The notes below the pieces were generated by a model. That model was not told the origin of the DNA, did not search any database, and saw only the letters and a list, made by a program, of their open reading frames with translations. Both the position numbers and the translations under genes were made by a program. Below, piece by piece: positions 23,657 to 36,169 of a stretch of 64,000 nucleotides of DNA; within the stretch, counting starts at the first letter, position 1; the number at the start of each line of letters is the position of its first letter. The DNA comes from Phaseolus vulgaris (Eukaryota; Streptophyta; Magnoliopsida; Fabales; Fabaceae): contig NC_023756.2 in the NCBI RefSeq assembly GCF_000499845.2, positions 41,045,393-41,109,392 of the forward strand, given 5' to 3'.

Positions 23657-25564
23657 ATGGCAACTGGTTTTTCTCTTCATTCTCTCCATCTAACCAAACT
23701 CCACTCTCCAAATCCAACAATGCATAATCCCAAACCGTCACCGCGCGTGTGCCACACCCACTCTCCCAACAGAATATCCGAGGTTATATCGTTCGAAGAG
23801 TCGAAAACCGGCGTCAAAGGTATTCTAGAATCAGGGGTCACAAAAGTCCCACCCATGTTCCACGTCAACCTGGACCCCACCGACACGTCACCCACCGACT
23901 CCTCCCTTGCCTTCCCGATCGTTGACCTCCGCGACATCGACACCGACTCCGCACGGCGCGTGGAGGTGGTTGACCGGGTTCAGAGCGCGTGCCACGAGTG
24001 GGGGTTCTTTCAGGTGGTGAATCATGGGATTGACGTGGAGGTTTTGGAGGAGATGCTGGATGGGATTCGCCGGTTTCATGAGCAAGACGGTGAGGAGAGG
24101 AAACGGTTTTATTGTAGAGAAAAGGAGAAGAAAGTAAGGTATTTCTCGAATGGGAAACTGCTCAGAGACATGGCTGCTCATTGGAGAGACACCATTGCAT
24201 TTGTGGCGAATCCTCACCCTCCCAACGCTGCTGAAATGCCACATGTCTGCAGGTAATTCTTCTTCATCTCCAATAGTTTGTAAGGTTAGAGAAAAAAGTG
24301 TTCAAAACAAGCCTTAGTTTGTCACATGGCACTTGATCAAGGACAACCTATCAAAATTGTTTTATCTTTGATGAAATAATCTTGCATTTGTAGAGATATT
24401 GTGACTGAATATACCAAAAAAGTAAGGGGTTTGGGCATTACAATCTTTGAGCTACTGTCAGAGGCTCTTGGCCTTAAATCTTCTTACTTCAAGGAAATGG
24501 ACTGTGCTGAGGCACTTTACATTTTGGGTCAGTACTATCCCCAATGCCCTGAACCTGAATTGACTATGGGCATTACAAAGCACACTGACTGTGACTTCAT
24601 GACAATACTTCTGCAAGACCAGATTGGTGGCCTTCAAGTTCTTCATCAGAATCAATGGGTTGATGTTCCTCCGGTGCATGGAGCTCTTGTTATAAACATT
24701 GGAGATATTCTACAGGTAACTTCTGTAACAGTTTTTTACTCTTGATATAAAGTACTAAACAGATCACAGCACCACTGAAAATGAGTTTGTTATGTTGGTT
24801 TTTAAAAGGATTGTACTAGTTTTACTTATCATTGATTAAGATTTCTTAGAAATTTTAAAATTATGAGTAAGAGTGGTAAACAAGAAGTAAGACTAGCCAA
24901 ATGTCCTTTGTTTTTAATGACTTTTAGTTGTAAAAAAAAAGTGTGTTTAAAAGAGTAAATCAAATAATGTGTTATTAGCATCCTTTTTGTCATAGTAACA
25001 CCATATGCACCACAACTTTGTTCAGACCAACATATCTTCACATACCTTTGATTTATCTTTGTTCTTACTTTTCATCTGTCTTATTGTTCACGTTTGGGAT
25101 GATCTATCTTTCTACCTGTGATTCAAGACCATGATGGCAACACATACTTTCAAGTTCAGAAATAAAATTTTGAAGTTGTGAGAGTGGGAGATTTATGTTA
25201 AGATGCTGCTTTCAAAAGTGATTAATCATGAAAGACAAGATACAAAACTGAACTAAAATATCTGGGACTTAAAGTTATAATCATATATTTTCTTTTCTCG
25301 GTGCAGCTTATGACAAATGACAGGTTCATCAGTGTTTACCACCGGGTCCTGTCCAAGAATATAGGCCCTCGAATTTCTGTAGCAACCTTCTTCATGAATT
25401 TTACCATATCTGAGTGCACATCGAAGCTTTATGGTCCAATAAAGGAATTGTTATCAGAAGAAAACCCTCCTGTCTACATGGACGTTACTATGAAAGAAAT
25501 CTTGACAAATTATTATGCTAGAGGCCATGATGGGAACTCTTACTTGCGGCCTTTAAGGTTGTGA
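23657..25564 (+). CDS. 2-oxoglutarate/Fe(II) dioxygenase, ACC oxidase homolog family, copy 1
   Basis: Exons 23657-24252, 24394-24715 and 25307-25564 give 391 aa. The fold is a DIOX_N domain ([11 protein letters not shown] near residue 120) followed by the 2OG-Fe(II) core. Iron ligands are H262, D264 (KHTD) and H318; the 2-oxoglutarate motif is R328/S330 (PRISVA). Such enzymes oxidise small molecules in the cytosol, but the substrate in this plant family is generally unknown, and true ACC oxidase activity should not be assumed. The start at 23657 has a good context (tccATGGc); 23630 and 23720 are alternatives. The N-terminus differs from the other copies: Ser/His/Pro-rich, no typical YDR..E.KAF opening, and possibly a transit peptide if 23657 is right. 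The first exon is unusually GC-rich. Confidence 0.88.
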
Positions 25565-27400
25565 AAGCACGTATTGGATGGTGCCCTCATGATTCTCACT
25601 GAGATACATTTAGTCTGCATTTATCATGGTTAAGTCTTGCACACCCATTCAATATTTTGTAATTGTGACACTTGGTTTAGTTTCTTATCACTCCAGAACA
25701 GCCATTATGCCAAAGTTGCAATGAAAGATTCCAGGTCCATCGTGCACAAACTATATGAAATTGTACATTCCATTTTTGGGGTGTTTGAATGGAAGAAAAA
25801 GAGAGATAAAAGAAAATGGGTAGAAAGGAGACGAAAGAGAAAGTAGTGGTATGATAATAACCTATTGCATTCACTGTTAAGCATTGGTGTTAGTGAGATG
25901 TTAGACAAATTTCTGAATACTTGAACCGCTAAGCATTGGTACCATGGAAAATGTATATTTTGGTGACATTAACTATTTTTTTTTCAAGTCAAAGTAACTT
26001 TGAAAATCGAGATACTTATGTTATGAGTCAAAAAAATGTTAACGTAGTGGTGAGTATTTGATCAAATAATAGCTCTAGGAGGTGGTAAAGATGTAGGAAT
26101 TGAAAAAACATAACTATATGTATGCAGCAACGAAGCCATTTCGGGTTCCAGATTCGCTAGCAACTCAGATAAGGGAAAATGCTAGTATCAGGATTTACCA
26201 ATTTTATATTATAAGCTTCTCATCACAAAAATAATATTGTGAATTTGCCTCTCAGTAGTACTAATCTTTATCACAGTAGCAGGTTTTAATTGTTAACCCG
26301 ATGAAACTTTTTCTCCTTCCCCTCATGCTTTTTCTTTGGCCCAATGAAACAGGATCTAGCTCCACATGGTCCTCTCCGATAACTAACTTTCCCTCCTTAT
26401 TTTCTTCTGCATGTGTATTAACGGGTTGTTCATTTTGCTGGCATGTTACACATCTATCTTCATTCCTTACTCCATTCAACATGGTCCATCTGAGATCTAT
26501 CATCGCGATCATATAGATCCCACTGATTTAAAAAGATATATTGGAAACATTTCATAGAACATGATCCAACAACAACAATAAAAGGCTTTTGTGGGCTACA
26601 CACACAAATCACACGATTCATTATCTCAGTTAAAAACCAAATTGCTAGATTCAGGTGTCATCCTAAATGGGTTTGTAACCTGTGCAGTGACCTTTTACAC
26701 ATCTTTTGGTTTAAAAATATGTTGAGCACCACATTTTCACAAATATTCAGACTCCTCTTAACAATTTTGTCCATTGTTTTTCTTACTTTTCTTCTCTCCA
26801 TTTCAAAGGAGCAAAAACTATGTAATCTACTCTCTTCAATGGTGCTTCTACTGGGTAGAAACAACCTTAATTAACTTTTTATCATCTTTCTTCCTAAGTG
26901 TCACAGTAAATATCTCCTCTACAATTATTCCACATCTTGCCTTTTCTTATGCAGACATTTATCTTAACATTATATTTTTTTAACACGATTAATGCAAAAC
27001 TGAGATGAAGATGCGCTTTGTGAGAGATGGTTGAAGGTGTTGTGGTTTCAATCCAATCGGTGAAAAAAAGACTCTAGAAGACAAAAGCGCTTCTACTTTG
27101 GATCAAATGAGGGGCTGCAATATTAACATTGTAAACGAAACCAGAATGAACAGAAAAGGGACTTGATGAACCCTAAGTCTGAAGAAGCACAGAAAGAAGA
27201 AAAACTGGTATGAAGGTAAGGAGAAAAAATATTATTTACTTCAGTGAGTCTGTTGTAATTACAGGGGTACACTTATAAAAAAGGGAACATGGGCCAAAGA
27301 CATGGGTCAAAGAAATAAACAAAAACTAACAACCCAAACCAAATAACTATCCACTTTATCATTTTTGTTACTATTACATTTTTTATTTTTATACTTTTAA
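25565..27400. other. Intergenic region between dioxygenase copies 1 and 2
   Basis: It begins with the probable 3' UTR of copy 1. At 26512-26261 a minus-strand open frame of 83 codons (MIAMIDLRWTMLNGV...) has a basic GRRKS stretch but no recognised family. At about 27130-27370 the minus strand has a promoter-like layout ('ttataagtgtacccctgtaa') that could be an old copia LTR. Neither is firm. Confidence 0.35.
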
Positions 27401-27512
27401 ATAAGAAGTGCACTTTAAGCTTAACTTTATAAAACCAGCTCATAAAATGAGCTTTATACTCATTTATGTACTATAAAAAGTCTTTATCTCTAGTTGATGT
27501 GAGATTTCTAAG
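27401..27512 (-). repeat. TRIM LTR, reverse orientation, upstream of dioxygenase copy 2
   Basis: The reverse complement reads 'aaatctcacatcaactagag' at its start and 'gctggttttataaagttaag' then 'cttaaagtgcacttctta' at its end, matching the TRIM LTRs at 13454 and 32223-32566. It ends about 360 bp before the start codon of copy 2. No internal region is left. Confidence 0.6.
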
Positions 27513-27872
27513 AGTGTAATTTCTTTCTCTATTTTAATCATCCGACATTTTAATCATCCGACATGTAGTGTGTAGCGTGTATCATCATTATCATCTAAGA
27601 TCAAACAAATTTTCAGCACTTTTATTAGATATTTAGAATGACAACAAACGAGCTACCAAAACAAGCATGAGCTACCAAAACAAGCATGTGCTAACAAAAC
27701 CATTTTTTAGGCATCAAAATAGGGGTTCTCGAGAACGTGTCTACTCGTTCCACACTGGCGGCTATCATTGTCCTCTTCATCTAACTACTCTATCTTTCCA
27801 AGATAAAAGTAACTAGAGTTATTTCATTTATCTAGCACAGATAAAACTTGTATTTTCTGCCAGTTTCTTACT

Positions 27873-29642
27873 ATGGCGACCACAAGCACAAATCAGTTAG
27901 AGTCGGAGAGCAGTAAGGATTCCACTTATGATAGAATAGCTGAAGTCAAAGCCTTTGAGGAAACAAAACTTGGGGTTAAAGGGCTGTTAGATTCTGGAGT
28001 CACAAAGATCCCACGCATGTTCTATCATACCAAGGTGGAAGACCACACTGAAAACACACCAAATGACTCAAAGTTTATTGTCCCCATCATAGACCTTAAA
28101 GACATAGACACAAATTCATCCCTGCGCGTTGAAGCACTTGACAAGATTAGAAGGGCATGCAAGGAGTGGGGATTTTTCCAGGTAGTGAATCATGGTATTG
28201 GTGTTGAGGTTTTGGATGAGATGATATGTGGAATCCAAAGGTTTCATGAACAAGATGGTGAGTTGAGGAAAACCTTTTACTCAAGGGATCGGAATAAGAA
28301 AGTTAGATATTTCTCCAATGGTAGCCTTTTTACAGATCCTGCTTCTAACTGGAGGGACACAATTGCCTTTTTTTCTACTCCTGATCCAGAAGAAATACCA
28401 GCAGTGTGCAGGTAATTAAGTAATACTAATTTTGACTTTATTACGCATGATTAATATCAATTGTGGATTATCTAATCAGTGATTGAGATTATATTTTTCT
28501 TTTTGAAATAGAGACTTAGTTTAGAAGAGTTGTATATAGCAACACAGCCATGGGCTTGGTTTGCAGGAAATTTTAACATCAGTTGTAATTTGTGAAGTAG
28601 GTGCTATTTTTGTAACAATCAAGAATTTTGTTTTTTCACACTTCACGTGAATTACATCAGATATAATCCAAGTCACTTGTACACTTTTAGACACTATCAA
28701 ACGTGGACTTCTTTCAATTTTCTATGATGAAATAATCATGTATTTGCAGAGATATTGTGATTGAATATTCAGAGAAAGTAAAGGCATTAGGCTTATCAAT
28801 CTCTGAGCTGTTCTCAGAGGCTCTTGGCCTTCCTCCTTCTTACCTTAATGAGTTAGACTATTTTGAAGGAGAATTTCATTTGTGTCACTACTATCCACCA
28901 TGCCCTGAACCTGAATTAACTATGGGTACTTCAAGGCACACTGATATTAGCTTCATGACAATTCTTCTGCAAGACCAGATTGGTGGTCTTGAAATTCTTC
29001 ATGAGAATCAGTGGGTTGATGTTCATCCAGTGCATGGATCTCTTGTTGTAAACATTGGGGATCTTCTGCAGGTAAGAGCTGTAAACACATGCATGTCTTT
29101 CTTGGTTTCCTTGATGTTTCCAGTGGTCTTCTTTGTATGTGTCCAAACCATTTTCACTATTTTTCTTTCATCTTTTCTTTAATTGGACTGACACTAATAT
29201 CTTAACCATAACACTTCCTTTAGCATTTTGATTAGATTACCGTCTATAATTCAATTCGAATGTTTTATTTTTGAAATCTTGATGTTTCTGCCATCTATTG
29301 TTATGATTTATCACAGTTAAAATCTCTGACATAAACAACTTTGATGATTATATCTTATCAATCTTCTTGTTGATGCAGCTTATAACAAATGACATGTTAG
29401 TCAGTGTGTATCATCGGGTCTTATCAAGGCATATAGGCCCCAGAATTTCAGTAGCAACCTTCTTTTCAAGCTCATTTCCACAGAGTACATCAAAGGTTGT
29501 TGGTCCAATAAAAGAATTGTTATCAGAAAACAATCCACCAATCTATAGGGACACTACCATAGCAGATATTAAAGAGCATTATTTTAAGAAAGGCCTCGAT
29601 GGAAACAGTTCCTTGGACAGCTTTAGGTTGTGCAGTGGTTGA
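27873..29642 (+). CDS. 2-oxoglutarate/Fe(II) dioxygenase, ACC oxidase homolog family, copy 2
   Basis: Exons 27873-28411, 28750-29071 and 29379-29642 give 374 aa. The family opening [19 protein letters not shown] is present (residues about 19-37), as is [16 protein letters not shown]. Iron ligands are H243, D245 (RHTD) and H299; the cosubstrate pair is R309/S311 (PRISVA). Exon phases and the 322-nt second exon match the other copies. It is closest to copy 3 in both protein and proximal promoter: 'ctatcattgtcctctt' at about 27761 matches 'ctattctattgtcctctt' at about 32661. The C-terminus is two residues longer (CSG). No damage is seen, so it is probably functional. Substrate is unknown. Confidence 0.92.
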
Positions 29643-30899
29643 GAATTCGATTGGAGCAACTTTGGTTCTCTAGGAGCACCTTTGGCTTTAGTGTGCATTT
29701 TATCACTGTTAACTTGTGCCTTTGACTGTGATATTTTCAGTATCTTGTGAAATTTAAATAAACAACATCAAGTTCAGAGACAGAAACAAGGTTAATTCAC
29801 TCCTTAAGTATTTTGTACTTCTAGTTCCTGTATTATGATAATACAACATAAACTGCTGAGTATATTATTCTCAGATTACATATAAATTTATTTTCTTTTA
29901 TGTAAGTTTTTCCTGAAAGAGTGGTCACCTTCCTACTTCAATCTCTATAGTATATATGCTATAAATGTCACTGTACTTTTTCTTCAGAAAAAATAATAAT
30001 TATGCCAAACCAGGAGTAATCATCATCAAGATTTCAATTCACCAACATTCATTTACAAATGATTCTAGTTAATAGTTAAATTTGTTAACGAATTTAAACA
30101 ATCTTAGGAAAATTTGAATGGAAAGAAGGAAGGATTCAATTAAATCAAGTCCATATATTTTGGTGCAAGAAAAACAAGTGTAAACCTACTTGAAAACAAG
30201 TCCATATAGATTTCTTTTTTATTTATCATCAGTGGTAACAAAAATCATATTATCCTAAAAAATTTCTAAAATTAATATGCCAATAGCAAAAAAGAAACAA
30301 TATTTATGGGGTTGACACAAATTAATTGAGTTCTTATTCATCCTTATCATTTATATTATTACTTTTTTTTATTGATTTAAAATATGTAAGACACTTTTTC
30401 TTATTGATTCCACTTTAAATATTATTTTCTCTTTGTTGTTCAAGTCTTACAATTCTACAACATTTTATCTAGTGTTTTCTTTCTGGTTGATTTATTTTTC
30501 TTTAAAGAAATTGATACAATCAAAGTAACTAAGAAAATGACAAAGGACTCAAGATACAATTCACACTGTGAACAGTCATCTCAGCAATCAAGTCAAGGCC
30601 CTAACAAATATCAGACGGACCTCACTAGAAGAAGAACTTGGCATAGAACAAAACATCAAATGTTCTTTCTTCTGGTCTTCTTAAAAGACAAAAACATGTT
30701 TATAAATAATTTGGTCTCACTTTTGGGGTCCAAATAGAAAAATGGGTTAGAGTAGGTTCACATAGCATAAAATGGAGTGTACTTAACAAAATGGGTTTGT
30801 ACCAAACCCACTTTTTTAAGACATGACACCTAGAATTAGGGTTTTTAACCTACCTTCTACAAGTTATTCCTAAAGGTGCGGTTCTCACTATGATCAACA
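29643..30899. other. 3' flank of copy 2 and intergenic DNA
   Basis: Probable 3' UTR at first, then AT-rich sequence. Nothing coding is recognised; a short open frame at 30537-30737 has no family features and lies just upstream of a retroelement LTR. Confidence 0.45.
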
Positions 30900-31330
30900 C
30901 CCTAGGCAACCCCTCTCCCTTTCCATTTCTACCCTTCACCCATCTTGCCCATCAAGGCACCCCTTCCTATAAATAGGGTGTCTTGCCTCATGTATTTTCA
31001 CCTAGATTTTGAATATAGTAAAAAAACTTATTTGGGTCCTAAATGATTTGGGTCTTATTGATTGTGTGAGCATTTCAAGTGCCAACTCTTCCTTCACTTA
31101 TCTTAGAGTTTCCCACCCTCTAAGTGGCATGATCATCTTCACCATTTTCACCATAAGCTTCCTTTATCTCAACTCTTTTTCCATCCTTCCTTACTTCATA
31201 AGCATCTCTTATCTCTTCATCTTTTCTTTTCCATTCGATCATCTTTTCCATTTTTTGTTCTTTAATTCCGCACCTCATCATCATCACACCATATATTTGT
31301 GTTTTTTCTTTGTCCTTCTGAAGTGAACCT
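30900..31330 (+). repeat. Partial Ty3/gypsy-type LTR
   Basis: A TATA-like 'cctataaatagggtgtc' at about 30968 is followed by 'gccaactcttccttcactta' and 'ccctctaagtggcatgatca', the same order as in the LTRs at 4131-5815. The left limit is uncertain; sequence from about 30540 may belong to it. Confidence 0.45.
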
Positions 31331-32222
31331 TCACACATACTTAGTGATTTTGTTAAGTTCGTGTACAGTAGGAATCTTCTTAAGATTCTCGTCAATCTCA
31401 AAATCATAAATAAGAGCAACCAATTAAAATGTGTAATTATAAAATCAACTCACATCAGATATCCTATTTGCTTTAACTTTAATAGTGAAACTTTGAAGTT
31501 TAGTTTTCAAATATCAATTATTTTATAAAAGGAATTATATGAAAAATCACGAAGGAAACACATGTTACTTTCTTTATATCTTAAAAGTCAAAAACACTTT
31601 CTTAAAAATAAACATAAATATCATTTCCATATATTCATTTTGCATCATCGTTGATTTTCTATTTTTAATATCCACAATTCTTTTAATTAATGCATTTAAA
31701 TTAGAAATCTTCATAGATTGTTATCATGAGTAAAGACAGCCCATTAAACTACTGAATAATGATTCCAGTGAGCTTAAAACATGTACTCTAAAAATAATTT
31801 AGATTAAACATTTCATTCAAGCAAATTTGGATTGCGCAAAATATTGCTTATTTTTCAACAAAGACGTGTCTTTTGTACTCTTGTATGTCTTTGATTGAAC
31901 CATCTGGCCAGAATTTGCCTCTTGGAGAGTCAGCATCTTTGTTTTAAACAAGTGTAATCCATCAAATAAACATCTTATTTAGACTTCTATAGTTTTGTTA
32001 GAATCTTTGATTAAACAAGTTGGTTGTCTTAGTCAAGTGGGTGATTGAAACAGTATATATTACTATCACTAAACGTAAGCAGTAATAAATAATTCAAACG
32101 TGGTTTTCATGGATAACAAACAAATATTAACCGGTTCATGAATAATTAGAACCAAATTGTTGCCCCTTAACCAGAGGTCTTAAGATTGAAGTTTGAGGTT
32201 AGACACTTGCATGGTTTGGATC
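31331..32222. other. Intergenic DNA upstream of the TRIM element
   Basis: AT-rich, with no recognised gene, repeat or RNA. Confidence 0.45.
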
Positions 32223-32566
32223 TCTTCGAGATCTCACATCGATTATAGATAAGAACATTTCATAATATATAAGTTTAACTTGTTCATGTGGGATTTCCAA
32301 CATTTTATAAGGTTGGATTAGGCTTAAAGTTCACTTCTTAACATGGTATCAAAGTCATTTAGAGCATATCCTAACGAGAGTTTGTTAGACTTATCAGGTC
32401 ACCCGCTATCGAGCCATCCATGAATATATAATCTCACACACAAGTTGACAAGTCTTGGTGTGAGGAGTGTGTTGCAGATCTCACATCAACTATAATACGT
32501 GGGTGCAAACATCACCTTATAAACCAATTTTTTAAGATTGAATTAAGCTTAAAATCCACCTATTCA
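32223..32566 (+). mobile_element. TRIM (terminal-repeat retrotransposon in miniature)
   Basis: Two LTR-like ends of about 100-120 bp flank a short non-coding interior: left at about 32223-32343, right at 32470-32566. The left LTR is followed at 32344 by a primer-binding site (TGGTATCAAAG, complementary to initiator methionine tRNA apart from one change). A purine-rich tract (gtgtgaggagtg) precedes the right LTR. The whole is about 340 bp and encodes nothing, so it depends on other elements for movement. It ends about 200 bp before the start codon of dioxygenase copy 3. The left boundary is approximate, and no clear target duplication was found. Confidence 0.75.
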
Positions 32567-32764
32567 AATAAAAATGTCTCTATTGGGAGATAGTTGTAGA
32601 GATTTGGCCTCATGTGGATTATAATATAAGAAATGCATAGTGTTTTTCAACACTACCAGCTATTCTATTGTCCTCTTTGCATTATCTTTTCAAGGGAGTA
32701 TATAATGGCATTGTTACTGTCAGATTTGGTGCACAGAACTTTTATTTTGGGCTAGTTTTCCAAT

Positions 32765-34540
32765 ATGGTGGTGACAAACACCAACAACTTAGAGTCAGAG
32801 GCAAGTAACAGTTTTACTTATGATAGGGCAGCTGAAGTCAAAGCTTTTGATGATACAAAACTAGGTGTGAAAGGCCAATTAGACTCTGGCTTAACAAAGA
32901 TTCCACGCATGTTCCATCATGAATTAGACATCAATGAGATCTCAAAAGGTGACTCAAAGTTGAGTGTCCCCATCATAGACCTCCAAGACATAGACACAAA
33001 CTCTTCCCTACGTGCTGAAGTAGTTGACAAGGTTCGAAGTGCATGCAAGAAGTGGGGATTTTTTCAGGTGATCAATCATGGTATTGGTGTTGAGGTCTTG
33101 AATGAGATGATATGTGGAATCCGTAGGTTTCATGAACAAGATTCTGAGGTAAGGAAAACCTTTTACTCCAGAGATAGCAATAAGAAAGTCAAATACTTCT
33201 CCAATGTAAACCTTTCTAGAGGCAAGGGTGCTAACTGGAGGGACACAATTTCATTTTTTCTAACTCCTGATCCTCCCAGTCCAGAAGAAATACCAATAGT
33301 ATGCAGGTAACATTACATGACATTTATTTGTGTCATCAAGAGTATATCTACTATTGATTTAACATTAAGATTATGAAAACTTTAATTAATTCAAATCAAG
33401 ATTTGACTTGTTGAACCTATCAAATTTGAGCCTTTTTTCCTTAGTTACAATGATCATGTATTTGTAGAGATATTGTGATTGAATACTCAAAGAAAGTAAG
33501 GATGTTGGGGTATACAATGTTTGAGCTATTCTCAGAAGCACTTGGCCTTAATCCTTCTTATCTTAAAGAATTGGACTCTGCTGATGGACAATTTCATTTG
33601 GGTCACTACTACCCTGCCTGCCCTGAACCTGAATTAACTCTGGGAACTTCTAAGCACACTGATAGTAGCTTCATGACAATTCTTCTAGAAGATCAAATGG
33701 GTGGTCTTCAAGTTCTTCATGAGAATCAATGGGTTGATGTTCATCCAGTGCATGGATCTCTTGTTGTAAACATTGGGGATTTTCTACAGGTAAGTACTTT
33801 ATAAACACATGTATGTATAATAATCACATTTCTCTATTTTCTTCTGATATTCATACTTGTGATTGTTTCCTTTGAACCAACAAAAATTGATGAAAGATAT
33901 ACATAATGAGAAAATTTAATGTAAATAGTGTTGTCAATCCATAACCTACAAAGTTCAACAGTAATAATGAAACCTTCATAGATATACTTTATCTCCTGTT
34001 TGTTACTTTCATCATGGCACTGTGATTTATTCATTCTCTCAGCATCATCCATTTCCCTTAATGTTGTATTGTCCATTTTTGCTTCTTAGTTTCATTTCCA
34101 CAAGATCCTTGAGAGATCTAGTTTTGCATTTACTTTTACTTATAACATAATAGAAAATATTTATTCTATTCTTGAAATTTTGGTGTTGTTGCCATCTACT
34201 GTTATGGTTTTACAAAAGTAAAATCATTGACATAACACAACTTCTGGTGTTTATATTATCAATCTCCTTTTGGATGGTGCAGCTCATAACAAATGGTATG
34301 TTCATGAGTGTTTATCACCGGGTCTTGGCAAAGCATACAGGCCCCAGAATTTCAGTAGCAAGCTTCTTTATAAACACAGCACTACATGGTACATCCAAGG
34401 TTGTAGGTCCAATGAAGGAATTGTTATCAGAAGAAAACCCTCCAATCTACAGGGACACTACTGTGAAAGATGTCATGGCACATTACTTTGATGAGAAATG
34501 CCTTGATGGGAATACTCCCTTGCAGCCTTTTAGGTTGTGA
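32765..34540 (+). CDS. 2-oxoglutarate/Fe(II) dioxygenase, ACC oxidase homolog family, copy 3
   Basis: Exons 32765-33306, 33468-33789 and 34283-34540 give 373 aa. N-terminal opening is [35 protein letters not shown] marks the DIOX_N domain. Iron ligands are H244, D246 (KHTD) and H300; the cosubstrate pair is R310/S312. It is the nearest relative of copy 2, sharing long runs such as [17 protein letters not shown]. Like copies 1 and 2 it has Tyr before the distal iron-binding His (SVYHRV), where copy 4 has Glu. A TATA-like 'gtatataatgg' at about 32698 lies 65 bp before the ATG, just downstream of a TRIM. The gene looks intact; substrate unknown. Confidence 0.92.
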
Positions 34541-34764
34541 AGAAAATGTTGAGAATTAGATCGGAACACTCTTGATTCCTTTGGAATTTGATTTCTGTGC
34601 TTTTCATTACCTAGTGAACTCTAAAAAAGCTGCATCAAGTTCTATTGATTTAACAAGTCAAAGACACTTTGTTTATTATGATAAAACATTAGTGTGTATA
34701 GGAAAATGAAGCTATGAAAAACGAGTAGTATGTTATGAGTTTAAAAATAAATATATATAATAAA

Positions 34765-35144
34765 CATTACGAGAAAATTATGAAATAAAAATCAATTTTT
34801 ATATATCAAAATAATTAATTGCAATAGTAACTAAATTAGAGACTATTTTAAAAATTAAAAAAAAATTGATTTCTAAATTAGTCTCTATTATTGTTAAATA
34901 GTTTCTAAATTGGTATCTAATTAACAACCAAAGTTTTTGCTACCAAATTTATAAACTAAATGATTGGTAGTTAAAACTTTGGTTGCTAATTAAATACCAA
35001 TTTAAAAACTTTAACACTAATAGAAACTAATTTAGAAATAAATAAAAAAAATAGTTTTTAAAATAATCTCTAATTTAGTTACTATTGCAACTAATTATTT
35101 TAGTTGCTAAAAATTGATTTCTATTTCATTATTTTCTTGTAATG
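34765..35144. mobile_element. Foldback MITE, copy 1
   Basis: A 380-bp non-coding element whose ends are inverted copies: CATTACGAGAAAATTATGAA at the left, and CATTACAAGAAAATAATGAA read from the right. Inverted similarity continues inwards (aactaaattagagactattt; accaaagtttttgctacc/ggttgctaat), so most of it could fold into a hairpin. A second copy lies at 62135-62504. It starts 225 bp after the stop codon of dioxygenase copy 3. The superfamily could not be settled; long inverted ends suggest a Mutator-like or foldback type. Confidence 0.75.
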
Positions 35145-36169
35145 AAAGAATCAGTTTAGAATTAAATGATATAAAAAATATTAAAATAATAATTTTGAGA
35201 GTTGTAATATAGTTATATAAAAATATGGGTTGTTTTCAATACGGAATTTGTATACTATTCTTTTCGAGATTATTTGTATGTAATCCTAATGTAAGAATGG
35301 TTGGAGTTTGAACACTCTCTAACCTCAACCTTTTGTGATATGCCATAACACTCATTTTAGGAAAATTTTGATCAAACTCAAGATTCAATTTCAAGAAAAT
35401 TCTAATTTCAGGACATTTTTTTACCATAGTAGTAAGAAGGTTTGAATTTTAGGACCAAGTGCAAAAAATCTCAACCATGTATTACTAGGTCAAACCTAGT
35501 AGGTTTTCATGTACATATTTGTATAATAGGTTAATTTTAATAATTAATTTAAAAAAAATTAAATTTTAGATAATAGTATAAGAATCTAATAAAATGAATT
35601 AATTTCTTATAACGTGGTGAATTAAGATTTGAATTTCTTCTCAGAGATGTATTTATACTTAGTTTTCAACCGCAATTCAAACAACATTAATTTAAAAGGA
35701 AGACACTTTTGGAAAAAAAAAAGGTTTAAAATATTTATTTATGAAAACAAATCTTAAGAGTAAATTGAGATGAATTAAAATTGAAAGTTTCTATAAAAAA
35801 ATTGTAAGATTTATAGAGAAGTTGGATATTCCTTTTATTGTTTTTTATTCTTTAAAATAGATTTTTATATCAAAATTTATTCTTGAATTTCTATTTTCTA
35901 TGATAAAAAGGGAAATATTTAGTTGAACTAGTTCGAATATAAAAATAAAAATGTGTATGAAATTTAAAATATTTTTTAATAATAAGAATATATTTATATT
36001 TTTAATAAATAATTCAAAACTTAAAATTTAGTACATATATACGTGTATTGAATTTGAATGCTATATCTATAAAAACATAAATATAAAGTTTGCTATGAGT
36101 GAATTAGAAAAAAAATATATACATTTTATAACGTTTTTCTTATAATTAGGAATTACAAAATAGGTAGCG
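35145..36169. other. AT-rich intergenic DNA
   Basis: Nothing recognised. A minus-strand open frame at 35427-35236 lies in sequence with 'gcacttggtcctaaaattca'-like wording that may be an old repeat, but no family is identified. Confidence 0.4.

Noticed and set aside
23657..24252. Horizontal transfer as the cause of GC-rich first exons
   Set aside because: Intron positions and protein sequence match the neighbouring copies; GC-rich first exons are common in plants.
26261..26512. Minus-strand open frame of 83 codons as a host gene
   Set aside because: No recognised motif, no supporting exons, and decayed transposon-like surroundings.
27130..27370. Minus-strand copia LTR
   Set aside because: A promoter-like layout is present, but no second LTR, primer-binding site or matching copy in the window supports it; mentioned only as a possibility.
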